A stretch of 64,000 nucleotides of DNA from Roseiarcus sp963765375 (GTDB taxonomy: Bacteria; Pseudomonadota; Alphaproteobacteria; Rhizobiales; Beijerinckiaceae), in assembly GCA_963765375.1 (NCBI GenBank), contig CAVXVZ010000003.1, positions 372,001 to 436,000 of the forward strand, given 5' to 3'. Position numbers and translations under genes: made by a program. The stretch's first letter is position 1, and every line of letters begins with the position of its first letter. Of this stretch, positions 25,928 to 35,410 are shown piece by piece. The notes beneath the pieces were generated by a model, which was not told where the DNA came from, did no database searches, and saw only the letters and a list, made by a program, of their open reading frames with translations.

Positions 25928-27118
25928 TCAGAGCCCCAGAATCGCCTTGGCGATGATGCTGCGCTGGATTTCGTTCGACCCGCCGTAGATCGAGACCTTG
26001 CGCGTGTTGAAATAGGTCGGGGCGAGCGGCGCCGCCCAATCCGGGCCGACCGGGGGCTCGTTGGTCATCGCGTCCGGCTCCTGGTAGGGCAGGGCGTAGG
26101 GTCCGACGACTTCCATCAAAAGATCGGTCGTCGCCTGCTGGATCTCGGAGCCTTTGATCTTGAGGACCGAGGAGGCCGGATCGGGCTTGCCGGCGGTGCG
26201 GCGGTTGGAGATAACGCGCATCTGGGTCACTTCGAGCGCCTTAAGCTCCACTTCGACCTCGGCGAGCCTGGCGCGGAAGAAGGGGTCCTCGATCTTCGGC
26301 CCCGAGCCGTAGACCGGAATCGAGGCGAGCTCGCGCACCCGGTCGAGCCGCGCCTTCGACAAGCCGACGCGAGCAATGCCGTTGCGCTCGTTGGCGAGCA
26401 GGAACTTGGCGTAGTCCCAGCCCTTGTTCTCTTCGCCGACGATCGCATCGGCAGGAACCCGCACGTCGTCGAGAAAGACCTCGTTGACCTCGTGGCCGCC
26501 GTCGATCGTCTGGATCGGCTTCACCGTGATCCCAGGCGACTTCATGTCGACGAGGAAAAACGAAATGCCCTCCTGCTTCTTCGCCTGCGGGTTGGTGCGG
26601 GCGAGGACGAAAATCCAGTCGGCGTATTGGGCCATGGTGGTCCAGGTCTTCTGGCCAGAGATCACCCAGCCGTCGGCGTCGCGCCGGGCGATTGTCCGCA
26701 GGCTCGCGAGGTCCGATCCCGCTCCCGGCTCGGAGAAGCCCTGGCACCACCAGTCGCTGAGATCGACGATGCGCGGGAGGAACCGTTCCTTCTGCTTCTC
26801 GGAGCCGAAAGTGTAGATGACCGGGCCGACCATGCTGACGCCGAAGGCCACCAGTTCGGGCGCGTTGCCGCGCTGCGTCTCGTCGAGAAAGATCGAAAGC
26901 TCGATCGGGCTCCAGCCCGTTCCGCCCCATGCCGGCGGCCAGTGCGGGGCCGCCCAGCCCTTGGCGGCGAGAATGCGCGTCCAGCGCACGTAGTCGTCCT
27001 TGCTGAGGCGCCGGCCGGCGACTGTCTTCTCGCGGATCGAGGCGGGCAGGTTGTCGCGGACGAACGCGCGCGCCTCGGCGCGAAACGCGAGTTCCTCCTC
27101 GGTCAATCGGAGATCCAT
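25928..27118 (-). CDS. Acyl-CoA dehydrogenase (first of a pair)
   Basis: A 396-residue acyl-CoA dehydrogenase starting MDLRLTEEELAFRAEARAFV at 27118. The family blocks are GWAAPHWPPAWGGTGWSPIE, GFSEPGAGSDLASLRTIARR (acyl/FAD binding), WVISGQKTWTTMAQYADW, and the C-terminal VSIYGGSNEIQRSIIAKAIL, where FAD contacts are made. This is the longer, FadE-like branch. The gene heads a minus-strand run that continues through the second dehydrogenase, pcp, nagK, nagA and glycerate kinase with gaps of at most six bases or overlaps. The open frame reaches 27319 but has no family sequence before the chosen Met. Confidence 0.88.
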   Translation of the reverse strand: MDLRLTEEELAFRAEARAFVRDNLPASIREKTVAGRRLSKDDYVRWTRILAAKGWAAPHWPPAWGGTGWSPIELSIFLDETQRGNAPELVAFGVSMVGPVIYTFGSEKQKERFLPRIVDLSDWWCQGFSEPGAGSDLASLRTIARRDADGWVISGQKTWTTMAQYADWIFVLARTNPQAKKQEGISFFLVDMKSPGITVKPIQTIDGGHEVNEVFLDDVRVPADAIVGEENKGWDYAKFLLANERNGIARVGLSKARLDRVRELASIPVYGSGPKIEDPFFRARLAEVEVELKALEVTQMRVISNRRTAGKPDPASSVLKIKGSEIQQATTDLLMEVVGPYALPYQEPDAMTNEPPVGPDWAAPLAPTYFNTRKVSIYGGSNEIQRSIIAKAILGL

Positions 27119-27324
27119 GGGTCGCCTCCCGTTTGGTTGAACGCGCGAAGCGCCCCGCGGCGCGGCTTTCGCGCTTTGACCCCCAATGTCAAGCCTCGAC
27201 GCGGCGGCGTCAATACGCGGTCGAAATCTCGCATGGGCGCGCTGGCGCGACGGCGTCTGGCGATGGAACGAGTCGCCGCTTGCAGAGTTTAGTCGAGGCC
27301 AAAGCAGGACACCGAGCATCGCCG

Positions 27325-28521
27325 ATGAAGATTGCCCAGATTTCCCCGTTGATGGAGAGCTGTCCCCCCAGGTTATATGGCGGGACAGAACGGATTGTTT
27401 CGTATTTGACTGAAGAATTGGTGCGGCGAGGACACGATGTGACCCTCTTTGCCAGCGGAGACTCGCAGACTTCCGCGCGCCTGGAGCCCGGCTGCGAGGT
27501 CGCCCTGCGACTTGATCCGCGCGTCAAGGACTCTGTTCCCTACCACATCGTCATGCTCGACAAGGTCCGAAGGATGGCCGACCGGTTCGACGTCCTGCAT
27601 TTCCATGTCGACGTTCTCCATTACCCGGTCATCCGCGACTTCGCCGACCGAACGGTGACGACGCTGCACGGCCGTCTCGACCTGGAGGAGCTTCATCCAG
27701 TCTACTCGACCTTCGCCGGCGTGCCCCTGGTCTCGATTTCGAACGACCAGCGCAAGCCGATGCCGCGATCGAACTGGGCGGGAACGGTGCATCACGGCCT
27801 TCCCCGCGGCCTTCTGCCGTTCAACCCGGCGCCGCAAGGCGGCTATCTCGCCTTCCTGGGCAGAATTTCGCCCGAGAAGCGCCCGGACCGCGCAATCGAG
27901 ATCGCCAAGCGCGCCGGAGCGAAATTGAAGATCGCGGCAAAGATCGACCGGGTGGACGAGGCCTATTGGAACGAGGTGATCAAGCCGATGATCGCGGCCG
28001 CGCCGAACGTCGAGTTCGTCGGCGAGATCAACGAGCGCGAGAAGGCGGAATTCCTCGGCAACGCCGCCGCCTTGCTGTTCCCGATCGACTGGCCCGAACC
28101 CTTCGGCCTGGTGATGATCGAGGCGATCGCCTGCGGCACGCCGGTCATCGCCTTTCGCCGCGGCTCGGCGGCGGAGGTCATCGACGATGGCGTGACGGGC
28201 TTTCTGGTCGACGATATATCCGCCGCTGTCGCAGCGGCCGGGCGCGTCGGCGCCCTCGATCGCGCGAAAGCGCGCGCCGTCTTCGAACGCCGTTTCGCCA
28301 TCGAGCGCGTCGCCTCCGACTATCTGAGGATCTATCGCAACCTTTCCGGATCGCGGATCGGCCGCAATCGCGCCCGGCAGAGCGACGAACTGGGGCTCGG
28401 GCTGATCGCGGCGGCGAATCTCCTGGAAGAGCCGATCAGGCTGAAGCCAGGGCGGCTCAACGGCGTCGTGGCGAGCCGGCTCGGATCCCTGGAACTGGTG
28501 AAGTCCGCGCCCGACGACTGA
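27325..28521 (+). CDS. GT4 family glycosyltransferase
   Basis: A 398-residue retaining glycosyltransferase with GT-B fold. The start MKIAQISPLMESCPPRLYGG holds the glycine-rich acceptor-side loop; FLGRISPEKRPDRAIEIAKR opens the nucleotide-sugar domain, and WPEPFGLVMIEAIACGTPVI is the EX7E motif that binds the donor. RRGSAAEVIDDGVTGFLVDD follows. The frame opens at 27133, but the ATG at 27325 matches the family N-terminus. The neighbour on the opposite strand is a glycogen-debranching-type enzyme, so an alpha-glucan or trehalose-like product is possible; donor and acceptor are not determined. Confidence 0.86.
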   Translation: MKIAQISPLMESCPPRLYGGTERIVSYLTEELVRRGHDVTLFASGDSQTSARLEPGCEVALRLDPRVKDSVPYHIVMLDKVRRMADRFDVLHFHVDVLHYPVIRDFADRTVTTLHGRLDLEELHPVYSTFAGVPLVSISNDQRKPMPRSNWAGTVHHGLPRGLLPFNPAPQGGYLAFLGRISPEKRPDRAIEIAKRAGAKLKIAAKIDRVDEAYWNEVIKPMIAAAPNVEFVGEINEREKAEFLGNAAALLFPIDWPEPFGLVMIEAIACGTPVIAFRRGSAAEVIDDGVTGFLVDDISAAVAAAGRVGALDRAKARAVFERRFAIERVASDYLRIYRNLSGSRIGRNRARQSDELGLGLIAAANLLEEPIRLKPGRLNGVVASRLGSLELVKSAPDD

Positions 28522-28576
28522 CCTCTCGCGGAGTCCCCGGTTTCGACGGAACTCGACCGTTCGGCTGATACGGTTT

Positions 28577-30802
28577 CTAGTTGACCGCGAGCACGCTGAC
28601 CGATCCCCTCTTGTCCAAAACGTCCACGACGACATGGCGGTTGGAGCGTCGCAGCGCGACATCCGCCGAACCTCCCTGGACCGTCAGGCCCCGCAACACG
28701 ATTTCGTCGAGAAAGTGAGGCAGTATCGGCTCACGGAACGTGATGCGTCGCGCGGCGGCGTCAAAGGCGAGGCCCACGCATGACTGGACGAGATAAAGCG
28801 GCGAGGCCGCCGCCCAGGCCTGCGGCGTGCAGGCGACCGGATAGAATGTCGGCCCACGCGTCTGTTGCCGCGGGAAGCCGCAGATCAGCTCCGGCAGGCG
28901 CCTGAGATCGACATAGGTGGAAACGTCAAACAGCCCTTCAAAAATTCGCGCGGCCTCGCGCCGAAAGCCGTAACGCGCGAATCCGGCGGCGATCAGCGCA
29001 TTGTCGTGCGGCCATACGGAGCCGTTGTGATAGCTCATCGGATTGTAACGGGCTTCGCTTGAGGCGATCGTGCGCACTCCCCACCCGCAGAAGCAAGAAC
29101 TCCCCATCAGCGTGCGGACGACCGAAGGCGCGCGTTCGGGAAGGGCGATTCCAGCAAACAGCGCGTGGCCGGCGTTGGAGGCGCGAACGCGGCAGGGGTC
29201 CTTATCGCCGTCGAGCGCCAGAACGTAGGTCCCGAGGGACTCGTCGAAAAAGCGCTCGTCGAACCGGCTCCGCATCGCATCCGCCTTCTTTTCGAACACG
29301 ATCGCCTGCTCGGGATCGCCCAGCCGCCGGGTGATCCGTTCGGCGGCCCGCCAGGCCGCGTAGACATACGCCTGGACCTCGGCCAGAGCGATCGGACCCC
29401 GCGCCAATCGCCCGTCGGCGTGGAATATGGCGTCGTGGCTGTCCTTCCAGCCCTGGTTGACGAGACCCTGATTGGTTTGGGCGCCATATTCGACGAATCC
29501 GTCGCCGTCGCGGTCGCCGTAACGATCGATCCAGTCGAGCGCCGAGCGGATGTGCGGCCACAGGCGGCGAATGGCGTCGAGATCGTCGGTGCGCTCGAGA
29601 TAGGCTCCCGCCAGCACGACAAACAGCGGCGTCGCGTCCACGCTGCCGTAGTAGCGGCGGAAAGGCACCTCGCCGAGGATCGCCATCTCGCCGTGACGGG
29701 CTTCGTGCAGGATCTTGCCCGGCTCCGCGTCCGAAGCGGCGTCGACCTCGGTCGCCTGGCTGGCGGCGAGATGCCCAAGCACCCCGCGGGCGATCGACGG
29801 GTCGAGCCAGAGCGTCTCCAGCGCGGTGATGATCCCGTCCCGTCCGAACACGGCGCTGAACCAGGGGATGCCCGCGTAAGGATATGGCCCTTCGGGCAGG
29901 TCCGTCATCAGCATGTAGAGATCGGCGATGCTGCGGCGGGCGGCTTCGTTGAAGATCTGGTTGGAGGAATTGATCGACGCGGCGCGCGAGGAAGAGGCGC
30001 GCAGCGCGCGCCTTGCGTCGCGGAGCGCGATGAAAAACGCCCGGCGCGGATCGCCCGTTCGTCCCTCGTTGCGGCAGTCGATTTCGACGAACAGCGAGCG
30101 GCTTTCGCGCGGGGCGAGATCGAGGCGGAAGACGGCCCCCTTGGCCGTGAGATGCGTCGGCGCGGGATCGAATCGAATCGTCGTCGATCGGCGCCGCTTG
30201 TCGAGACCGGTATAGCTCAGCGTCGCCTGGCTGGCGCCGATCTTGGGCGGATGGGTCTCTCCCCGCCGCGCTCTTCGCGCTCCGCGCACCTCGAACAGGT
30301 CGGCAAAATCGGCCGCGAAGGCGATTCCCAGTTCCACGCGACGCGGCTTGTCGTCGAAATTGCGGACGTTCAGCCTCTCGAAGCAGCCGGCGTTCCATAG
30401 GAATCGCGACCGTCTGAGGTGGATAAGGTCGTGTTCGAGCCGAGGGCGCCCCGCCGCGTCGATGAGATCCGGATTGGTCAGATCGCAAGTCAGGGTGGCG
30501 TTGTCGTCGCGCAAGGTGGAACTGAGCAGAATCGGCCGCGCGCCATCGAGAGTTACGATCAACAGGGAAAGGTGGCGGGTGTCGCAGTGATAAAGGCCCT
30601 GGGCGGTTCCCTCGCCAGCAGAGGCGTCGCCGTTGCGATCGAATACGGCGAAGGAATCGCCGTGCTTCAGGATCAGCGGGCGCAGGTCCTGGATTGAAGA
30701 CGCGGCGCCGATCGCGAAGGGCTGATCCGCCGCCGCCGCGCCAACGATTCCCTGATCCTCGGCAGCGGTCGATCCCTTCGTCTTTTGGCTGTGTGGCTGC
30801 AT
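28577..30802 (-). CDS. Amylo-alpha-1,6-glucosidase / glycogen debranching-type enzyme
   Basis: A protein of about 741 residues. An N-terminal GDE_N_bis-type beta domain (HGDSFAVFDRNGDASAGEG, LYHCDTRHLSLLIVTLDGA) is followed by an (alpha/alpha)6 barrel of the amylo-alpha-1,6-glucosidase/trehalase clan. Barrel motifs are GIPWFSAVFGRDGIITALET (catalytic acid region), GSVDATPLFVVLAGAY, WKDSHDAIFHADG, and NPMSYHNGSVWPHDNALIA. The ATG at 30802 has GGAG six bases upstream; the in-frame ATG at 30808 would be too close to it. The family trims alpha-glucans or related oligosaccharides in the cytoplasm. The gene converges with the GT4 gene. Confidence 0.87.
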   Translation of the reverse strand: MQPHSQKTKGSTAAEDQGIVGAAAADQPFAIGAASSIQDLRPLILKHGDSFAVFDRNGDASAGEGTAQGLYHCDTRHLSLLIVTLDGARPILLSSTLRDDNATLTCDLTNPDLIDAAGRPRLEHDLIHLRRSRFLWNAGCFERLNVRNFDDKPRRVELGIAFAADFADLFEVRGARRARRGETHPPKIGASQATLSYTGLDKRRRSTTIRFDPAPTHLTAKGAVFRLDLAPRESRSLFVEIDCRNEGRTGDPRRAFFIALRDARRALRASSSRAASINSSNQIFNEAARRSIADLYMLMTDLPEGPYPYAGIPWFSAVFGRDGIITALETLWLDPSIARGVLGHLAASQATEVDAASDAEPGKILHEARHGEMAILGEVPFRRYYGSVDATPLFVVLAGAYLERTDDLDAIRRLWPHIRSALDWIDRYGDRDGDGFVEYGAQTNQGLVNQGWKDSHDAIFHADGRLARGPIALAEVQAYVYAAWRAAERITRRLGDPEQAIVFEKKADAMRSRFDERFFDESLGTYVLALDGDKDPCRVRASNAGHALFAGIALPERAPSVVRTLMGSSCFCGWGVRTIASSEARYNPMSYHNGSVWPHDNALIAAGFARYGFRREAARIFEGLFDVSTYVDLRRLPELICGFPRQQTRGPTFYPVACTPQAWAAASPLYLVQSCVGLAFDAAARRITFREPILPHFLDEIVLRGLTVQGGSADVALRRSNRHVVVDVLDKRGSVSVLAVN

Positions 30803-31074
30803 GTTCATCTCCGGCTCGCGTTCGGGCAAACACGAGGCTGAATTGCGTCCAAGCGACATTTGGGAACGGGATGCCGAGCTTAGCCGCTCGATCGCGGCTC
30901 TTATCGGGCGAAACCGAATCCAAATGGCGGAATCTAACCCGCTAAAAGCAGCGTGCGAAGGAGCTTGGCGCAGCCGGCCGCTCGACGGGGATCGGCGACG
31001 CGCAAGAGCTTCGCCGAAGATGGGCAAAGACCTATTCGGCGAGCACGCCCATAGGCCCGGACCGGCGCCAATCG

Positions 31075-34000
31075 TCAACGCCTCGGCGCGACGGCCTGCT
31101 TTGGCCGCACGAAATAGGGACGCAAAGACTCCCGTATGGGCGTCGCTCTGCGCGTGACCTTGACCATCGCGCAGGCCGGCGCGGCGCCAAGTCCCGTCAA
31201 TGAGTGTCCCCGCTCCTCGAACAGATCGAGGGCGAGTTCGAAAGTCCCCTCGTTCTCCGGCAAGGAGACATTGATTTTTACAGTCGAGACGCTTCCGGGG
31301 GCGATCGCCGGCAGGGGCGCGGCCTCAACGAAACGAGCCCCGTCAATCGCGCCATCGCGCATCCAGCGGCCGCCGAGGCGAAGGCTGGAGAACTCGCCGC
31401 CGATCGGCGTCCTGCCGATGTTTTTCACCCAAACCTCGAGGGGCAAACGCGCGCCGGGCGGCGCACGCATCGCCTGTTTGGCGACCGCGAATTCGGCGGC
31501 GCACTCCTCCAGCGGCAAGAATTTGCGCGGTCGACGAAGAGCCTCCGCAAAGCGCAGCGTCAATTCGCCGGCAAGCGACACAGTGTAGTTGTGGCGATAA
31601 ATCTCGTGATGCGCTCCATCGACAAAGGCGCAGGAGTATCCCCCGAACATCCGCCGCCAGGCGGGTTCGGGATTGATCGAGCTGTACTTGGGTTGGAACT
31701 CGCTGTCGCGTCCGAAGACGAGCAGGACGTCGCCAGGGTAGGACGCCGGTTCCGTCGTCCAGTCGACCAGGACAAGCAGAGGCACATGACGGCCGCGCCG
31801 CACGAGATGTTGCCCCATCGGAATGATGATCTTGCCGGCTTGACAATGGCCGAGGAGAAACAGCGGCCCGCCGGGATGGATCTGCTCGATGTCCTTCACG
31901 TAGCGCAGCGCGAGCGCCTGGACCTGGTCCTCGGCGTAATCGTCGCTGACGTGAAAGAGCGAACGAAAGGCGTAGACCGGCTGCTGCCGGCCCAGCGCCG
32001 TGGCCAGATACTGGAACTCGTAATCCTCCTGGACGACGCAAAAAAGCGGCGGCGCCGAACCATTCCGATTCGCGCCCAGCATCAGGCGATCTTCGGAGAC
32101 CCGCTCGCCGCTCCATGCTTCTACATAGGACAATATCCCGCGGCCGGTTTCATAAGGCAGCGGCCAAAGCCTCTTTTCTTGATCGTTTGCCGGCGACGCC
32201 GAGGCGCTTTGCGCCAGACGCAGAAGAGTGTTGAAGGTTGGAAGCTCAAAAAACTCGCGCAGCGCGATTTGGCGCTTGAACCGCTTCTCGACGCCCATCA
32301 GCAGGGTCGACGCGCGCAGGGAATCGCCGCCGCAGTCGAAAAAGTTGTCGTCGCGGCCGAAATCGGGGGCGAGGTTCAAAGCCTCGCGCCAAAGCGACGC
32401 CAGGGTCGCTTCCTCGTCGCTTTCCGGCGGCGGGGACGGCGTTTCTGCCTTGGATGTTTCACCAGCCTTCGCCGCCCGCTCGGCGAGCGCCCTGCGGTCG
32501 ACCTTGCCGGTGGCCGTCAGCGGCAAATCTCCCCGTCGAACCGGCATCAAGACCGCGGGAGCGAAGCCGTAGCGGCGGACGAGGACGTGGCGGATCCTGT
32601 CGGTCGCGGCGCTGTCGAGGGATTCGCCGTCGGCGACCGCGACGGCCACTCCGAGTCCGTCGGTCGCGTCGGAGCTGTCACGAGCGACGAATGACACGGT
32701 TTGGCGGCCAATGTCCGCGTCGCTTTGCAAGCAGGCGTCGATGTCGTCGAGCGAGAATTTCCGCCCGCCAATGACCAGGAGCTGTTTGGCGCGGCCGCGA
32801 AAGGAAAATCCCCCATCGTTGATCGCGCCGAGGTCTCCCGTTTTGTACCAGCCGTCGGCCGTCATGCAGTCGCGGGTCAGTTCCGGCTCTTTCCAATAGC
32901 CGGCGAACAAGGTCTTCGGCGCGAAAACCTCGACATGGCCAGCCTCGCCTTCGTCAAGCGTCGCGCCGTCGTCGCCGACAATCCGAAGCGAAATGCCGGC
33001 GGCCGGGCCGCCGAGGATCGGCGCGCCCGCGTCGTCCAGCGGACAGGCGGATGGGTCGGCGCCGACAAGCAGGGCGCTCGTCTCGGTCGCGCCGTAGCCG
33101 GCGCGCAGGATATCCGCGGCGCCATGCTGTCTCAAGAGAGCATCCAGGCGCGCGGCGACGAAGCGGGTGACGGTTTCGCCTCCGAGTCCAACCATTTTGA
33201 GCGAACCGAGATCGAATTTCCGACCATCGTTCGCGGCCTCCTCGACCAGACGCGCCGCCAGCGAATTGGTCATGTAAGCATGGGTGATCGCGAAACGTTC
33301 GATCGCCTCAAAGATCGCCAACGGGCGGGCGGTAAGGATGCGCGGGTGCATCTGGGTCAAACTTGGATAAGTCGGATACAAGGCGCGCATCCCGCTGATG
33401 CCTTCGAACGGGAAAACGTTGAGGATATTGGCGCTCGGCACACCCGCCGAATAGTTCTGCGAATAATTTCGATGCAGGACCGCCCGGCGGTCGAGCATCA
33501 CGAGCTTCACAGTCCCGGTCGAGCCTGAGGTCGGGAGCAGGCAGATGATGTCAGGCTCGTCGCCGGGATCCAGCCCCTCATTTTCGCCTTCATCGCCTTT
33601 GGCGGAGAGCGATGAAAGGCGCAGGATCGGCGCATCGGGCAACAAAGCCGCTAGCCGATCTAGGTCCGGGGTGGGCGCGTCGGCGATAAGCGTCGGACGC
33701 TCCAGACGCGCGACCAGGGTCTTGAGGTCCTCGGCCGCGGCGTTATGGGCGACGCCGGTGAACGGAATCGGGGTCGCGCCCGCGCGCAGCGACGCCCAGA
33801 ACGAGGGAACGAAGTCGAGAAGGTCGCCCAGCAGCAAGACGGTCTGGCTCCCAGGACCGACGCCCAGGCTGCGCAATCGGGCGGCAATCTCTGCCGACCG
33901 CCGCCAGACCTCGTCAAAGGTCTCCTCCCTCAGCGTTCCGTCAGCCTGGAAGCTGCGAATCAGGCCATCCGGGGCCTCGGCGACGCGACGGGCGATATTC

Positions 34001-34092
34001 GCCATGACCGTCGGGGCCGCGCCGTCCATGAGCGTGCGGAACGGGCCATGGATGACGGCCTGGCGGATCCTCTGATCAAGCTCCAGCGTCAT
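31075..34092 (-). CDS. Single-module NRPS-like protein: adenylation, carrier, thioesterase, beta-sandwich
   Basis: A 1005-residue protein without condensation domain. Adenylation (about 1-545): TSGSTGTVK (188-196), GYGATETS (332-339), YKTGD (416-420), GRAKQLLVIGGRKFSL and TATGK with Lys530. Carrier protein (about 555-630): FFDCGGDSL with Ser591 for phosphopantetheine. Alpha/beta-hydrolase thioesterase (about 680-850): GHCQAG at 748-753, where Cys750 stands in for the usual Ser, with His828 or His829 in DGAHHEI. Residues 880-980 form a beta-sandwich (VWVKNIGRTPIGG, PGSVSTVKINV, FELALDLFEERG) like domains found at the end of some glycosyltransferases. The start overlaps the HExxH gene by 17 bases, so both are co-translated. 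It should activate one amino or aryl acid; the substrate is unknown. Confidence 0.87.
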   Translation of the reverse strand: MTLELDQRIRQAVIHGPFRTLMDGAAPTVMANIARRVAEAPDGLIRSFQADGTLREETFDEVWRRSAEIAARLRSLGVGPGSQTVLLLGDLLDFVPSFWASLRAGATPIPFTGVAHNAAAEDLKTLVARLERPTLIADAPTPDLDRLAALLPDAPILRLSSLSAKGDEGENEGLDPGDEPDIICLLPTSGSTGTVKLVMLDRRAVLHRNYSQNYSAGVPSANILNVFPFEGISGMRALYPTYPSLTQMHPRILTARPLAIFEAIERFAITHAYMTNSLAARLVEEAANDGRKFDLGSLKMVGLGGETVTRFVAARLDALLRQHGAADILRAGYGATETSALLVGADPSACPLDDAGAPILGGPAAGISLRIVGDDGATLDEGEAGHVEVFAPKTLFAGYWKEPELTRDCMTADGWYKTGDLGAINDGGFSFRGRAKQLLVIGGRKFSLDDIDACLQSDADIGRQTVSFVARDSSDATDGLGVAVAVADGESLDSAATDRIRHVLVRRYGFAPAVLMPVRRGDLPLTATGKVDRRALAERAAKAGETSKAETPSPPPESDEEATLASLWREALNLAPDFGRDDNFFDCGGDSLRASTLLMGVEKRFKRQIALREFFELPTFNTLLRLAQSASASPANDQEKRLWPLPYETGRGILSYVEAWSGERVSEDRLMLGANRNGSAPPLFCVVQEDYEFQYLATALGRQQPVYAFRSLFHVSDDYAEDQVQALALRYVKDIEQIHPGGPLFLLGHCQAGKIIIPMGQHLVRRGRHVPLLVLVDWTTEPASYPGDVLLVFGRDSEFQPKYSSINPEPAWRRMFGGYSCAFVDGAHHEIYRHNYTVSLAGELTLRFAEALRRPRKFLPLEECAAEFAVAKQAMRAPPGARLPLEVWVKNIGRTPIGGEFSSLRLGGRWMRDGAIDGARFVEAAPLPAIAPGSVSTVKINVSLPENEGTFELALDLFEERGHSLTGLGAAPACAMVKVTRRATPIRESLRPYFVRPKQAVAPRR

Positions 34093-35059
34093 GGGACATA
34101 TAATCGACAGTTGAGCGCAATATCTTCTCCCCCAACAGAGTCAAACTGGCTTTATCGGCAATCAGCCGGGCGCCGTCGTCGAAACGGCTCGCCAGCTCGG
34201 CCATCTTCTTTTCGATCGCGCGCGGGTCGAAGCCGCGGAGGCTTGCGGGACGGCGTTCGAGCAGGCGCCGATATAGCAGATAAAGTCGCGCGCAGACGAA
34301 TGTCGCGTGGAAGACGCCGTCCATCGGGCGCGGATCGGCGCGGAGCGGCGAGGCGAAGCGCTCCGAATCGGGATTGCGGACCAGCCGCTCGTCGGCCGCG
34401 TACCCGAACAACAGAGTATGCGCCGCCTCGTGGACGAGTCCGTCGAGGATCTCCAACGGCGTTCGGTGAACTTCGGCATTCAAGGTGACGGCGCCCCAGA
34501 GGGTGAGCGAGGTGACGCCGCCGAACGACAATTCCGGGCTCACCGGCGCCGAACCGAGCACGAGCACAACCAGAGCGCGAATCTCGGCGGCAAGCGCGGC
34601 GTCCGTTTCATCGAGCAGGGAAAAGGTCTCCGCGACCCCGGCGGCGAAGGCGGGCCACCGCGCCGGGTTGGGGGGCCCATAGATCGCCCCATTCTCGCCC
34701 GCATTCAACAGCCTGGCGAACCGGGCGGCGTCCTCGCCAAGTGTCTCGGCGGCGAGCGGAGCGACACGGAGAGCCGGAGTATGGCCCGCCGCCGCGGCGA
34801 TTCGCCGCCAAAGATGAGCGGCCTCCTCGGTGCGCTTGGCCTTCAGGGCGAATACGAGTTCGAAATAGCTGGCGAAAACCGATGGGGCCTGCCGATGCGC
34901 TATTATTTCGGAGAGCAACGGCCCAGGTTCACAGTCCTCAATGCCGAGCGTCGTGGCCGCCCGACCGGAGATATGCTTGAGGCTTGACCCCAGCCTGGCC
35001 CGCATTCTGCGGTCGAGGTCGACAACAACGCTTTCGCTCTGCGGAAGAAATAGCTCCAT
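34076..35059 (-). CDS. HExxH-motif peptide-modification protein (aKG-HExxH-type peptide beta-hydroxylase family)
   Basis: A 327-residue protein. The metal site HEAAH lies at 210-214 in LVHEAAHTLLFGYA, followed by the conserved SPLRADPRPMDGVFHATFV (237-255), in which His251 may be a further ligand. This pairing is the signature of the HEXXH domain known as TIGR04267, found in FxsB-type maturases and, as I recall, now named aKG-HExxH-type peptide beta-hydroxylase, enzymes that hydroxylate precursor peptides. The N-terminal 170 residues are helical and may bind a peptide. The gene precedes and overlaps the NRPS-like gene and is divergent from a 20-residue repeat peptide at 35411, its candidate substrate. 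The family call is firm; the reaction here is inferred. Confidence 0.78.
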   Translation of the reverse strand: MELFLPQSESVVVDLDRRMRARLGSSLKHISGRAATTLGIEDCEPGPLLSEIIAHRQAPSVFASYFELVFALKAKRTEEAAHLWRRIAAAAGHTPALRVAPLAAETLGEDAARFARLLNAGENGAIYGPPNPARWPAFAAGVAETFSLLDETDAALAAEIRALVVLVLGSAPVSPELSFGGVTSLTLWGAVTLNAEVHRTPLEILDGLVHEAAHTLLFGYAADERLVRNPDSERFASPLRADPRPMDGVFHATFVCARLYLLYRRLLERRPASLRGFDPRAIEKKMAELASRFDDGARLIADKASLTLLGEKILRSTVDYMSHDAGA

Positions 35060-35410
35060 GGGTTGAGGCGGCCCTGAACGCGTTGGCGAGGTGAGCCCAG
35101 CTCGGAAGGGAGCATAATCAAGGCGGCCTCTGGGGAAGTTTGTCGCAATTTCGACACATCCCTTTACATTTTCCTATGGCTCACGTAAACGCGATTGTAA
35201 AGAATCACGCAACTCGTGGCGTGCGGGACGGGCGGAACATTACGGGAAGCGGCGCAGAACAGCCGGCGAGGGGCGACAAGATTCGGGGCGACGGGGCGCA
35301 AACCTTCATAAGTCGAGAGGGGACGGGCTCCTCCTGTAAAATCCGCCAGTGCCGGCGGGGTGGCGTAAGCGTAAGTGCGTGGGATCTTCTAATTGCACCG
35401 GAGAATCGAA
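35060..35410. other. Divergent promoter region of the peptide-modification locus
   Basis: This 351-base gap separates the minus-strand HExxH gene from the plus-strand repeat peptide. It holds the inverted repeat at 35162-35202. A small frame on the plus strand (35140-35424) lacks a ribosome site and family features, so no gene is called. Base composition is visibly more AT-rich near 35140-35210, as expected for promoters. Confidence 0.5.
35162..35202. promoter_or_regulatory. Inverted repeat CTTTACA / TGTAAAG between divergent genes
   Basis: CTTTACA at 35162-35168 and TGTAAAG at 35196-35202 are exact complements separated by 27 bases. The arms lie about 105 bases upstream of the HExxH start and 210 bases upstream of the repeat peptide. 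They could be an operator pair, but seven-base arms at this spacing can occur by chance. Confidence 0.25.
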
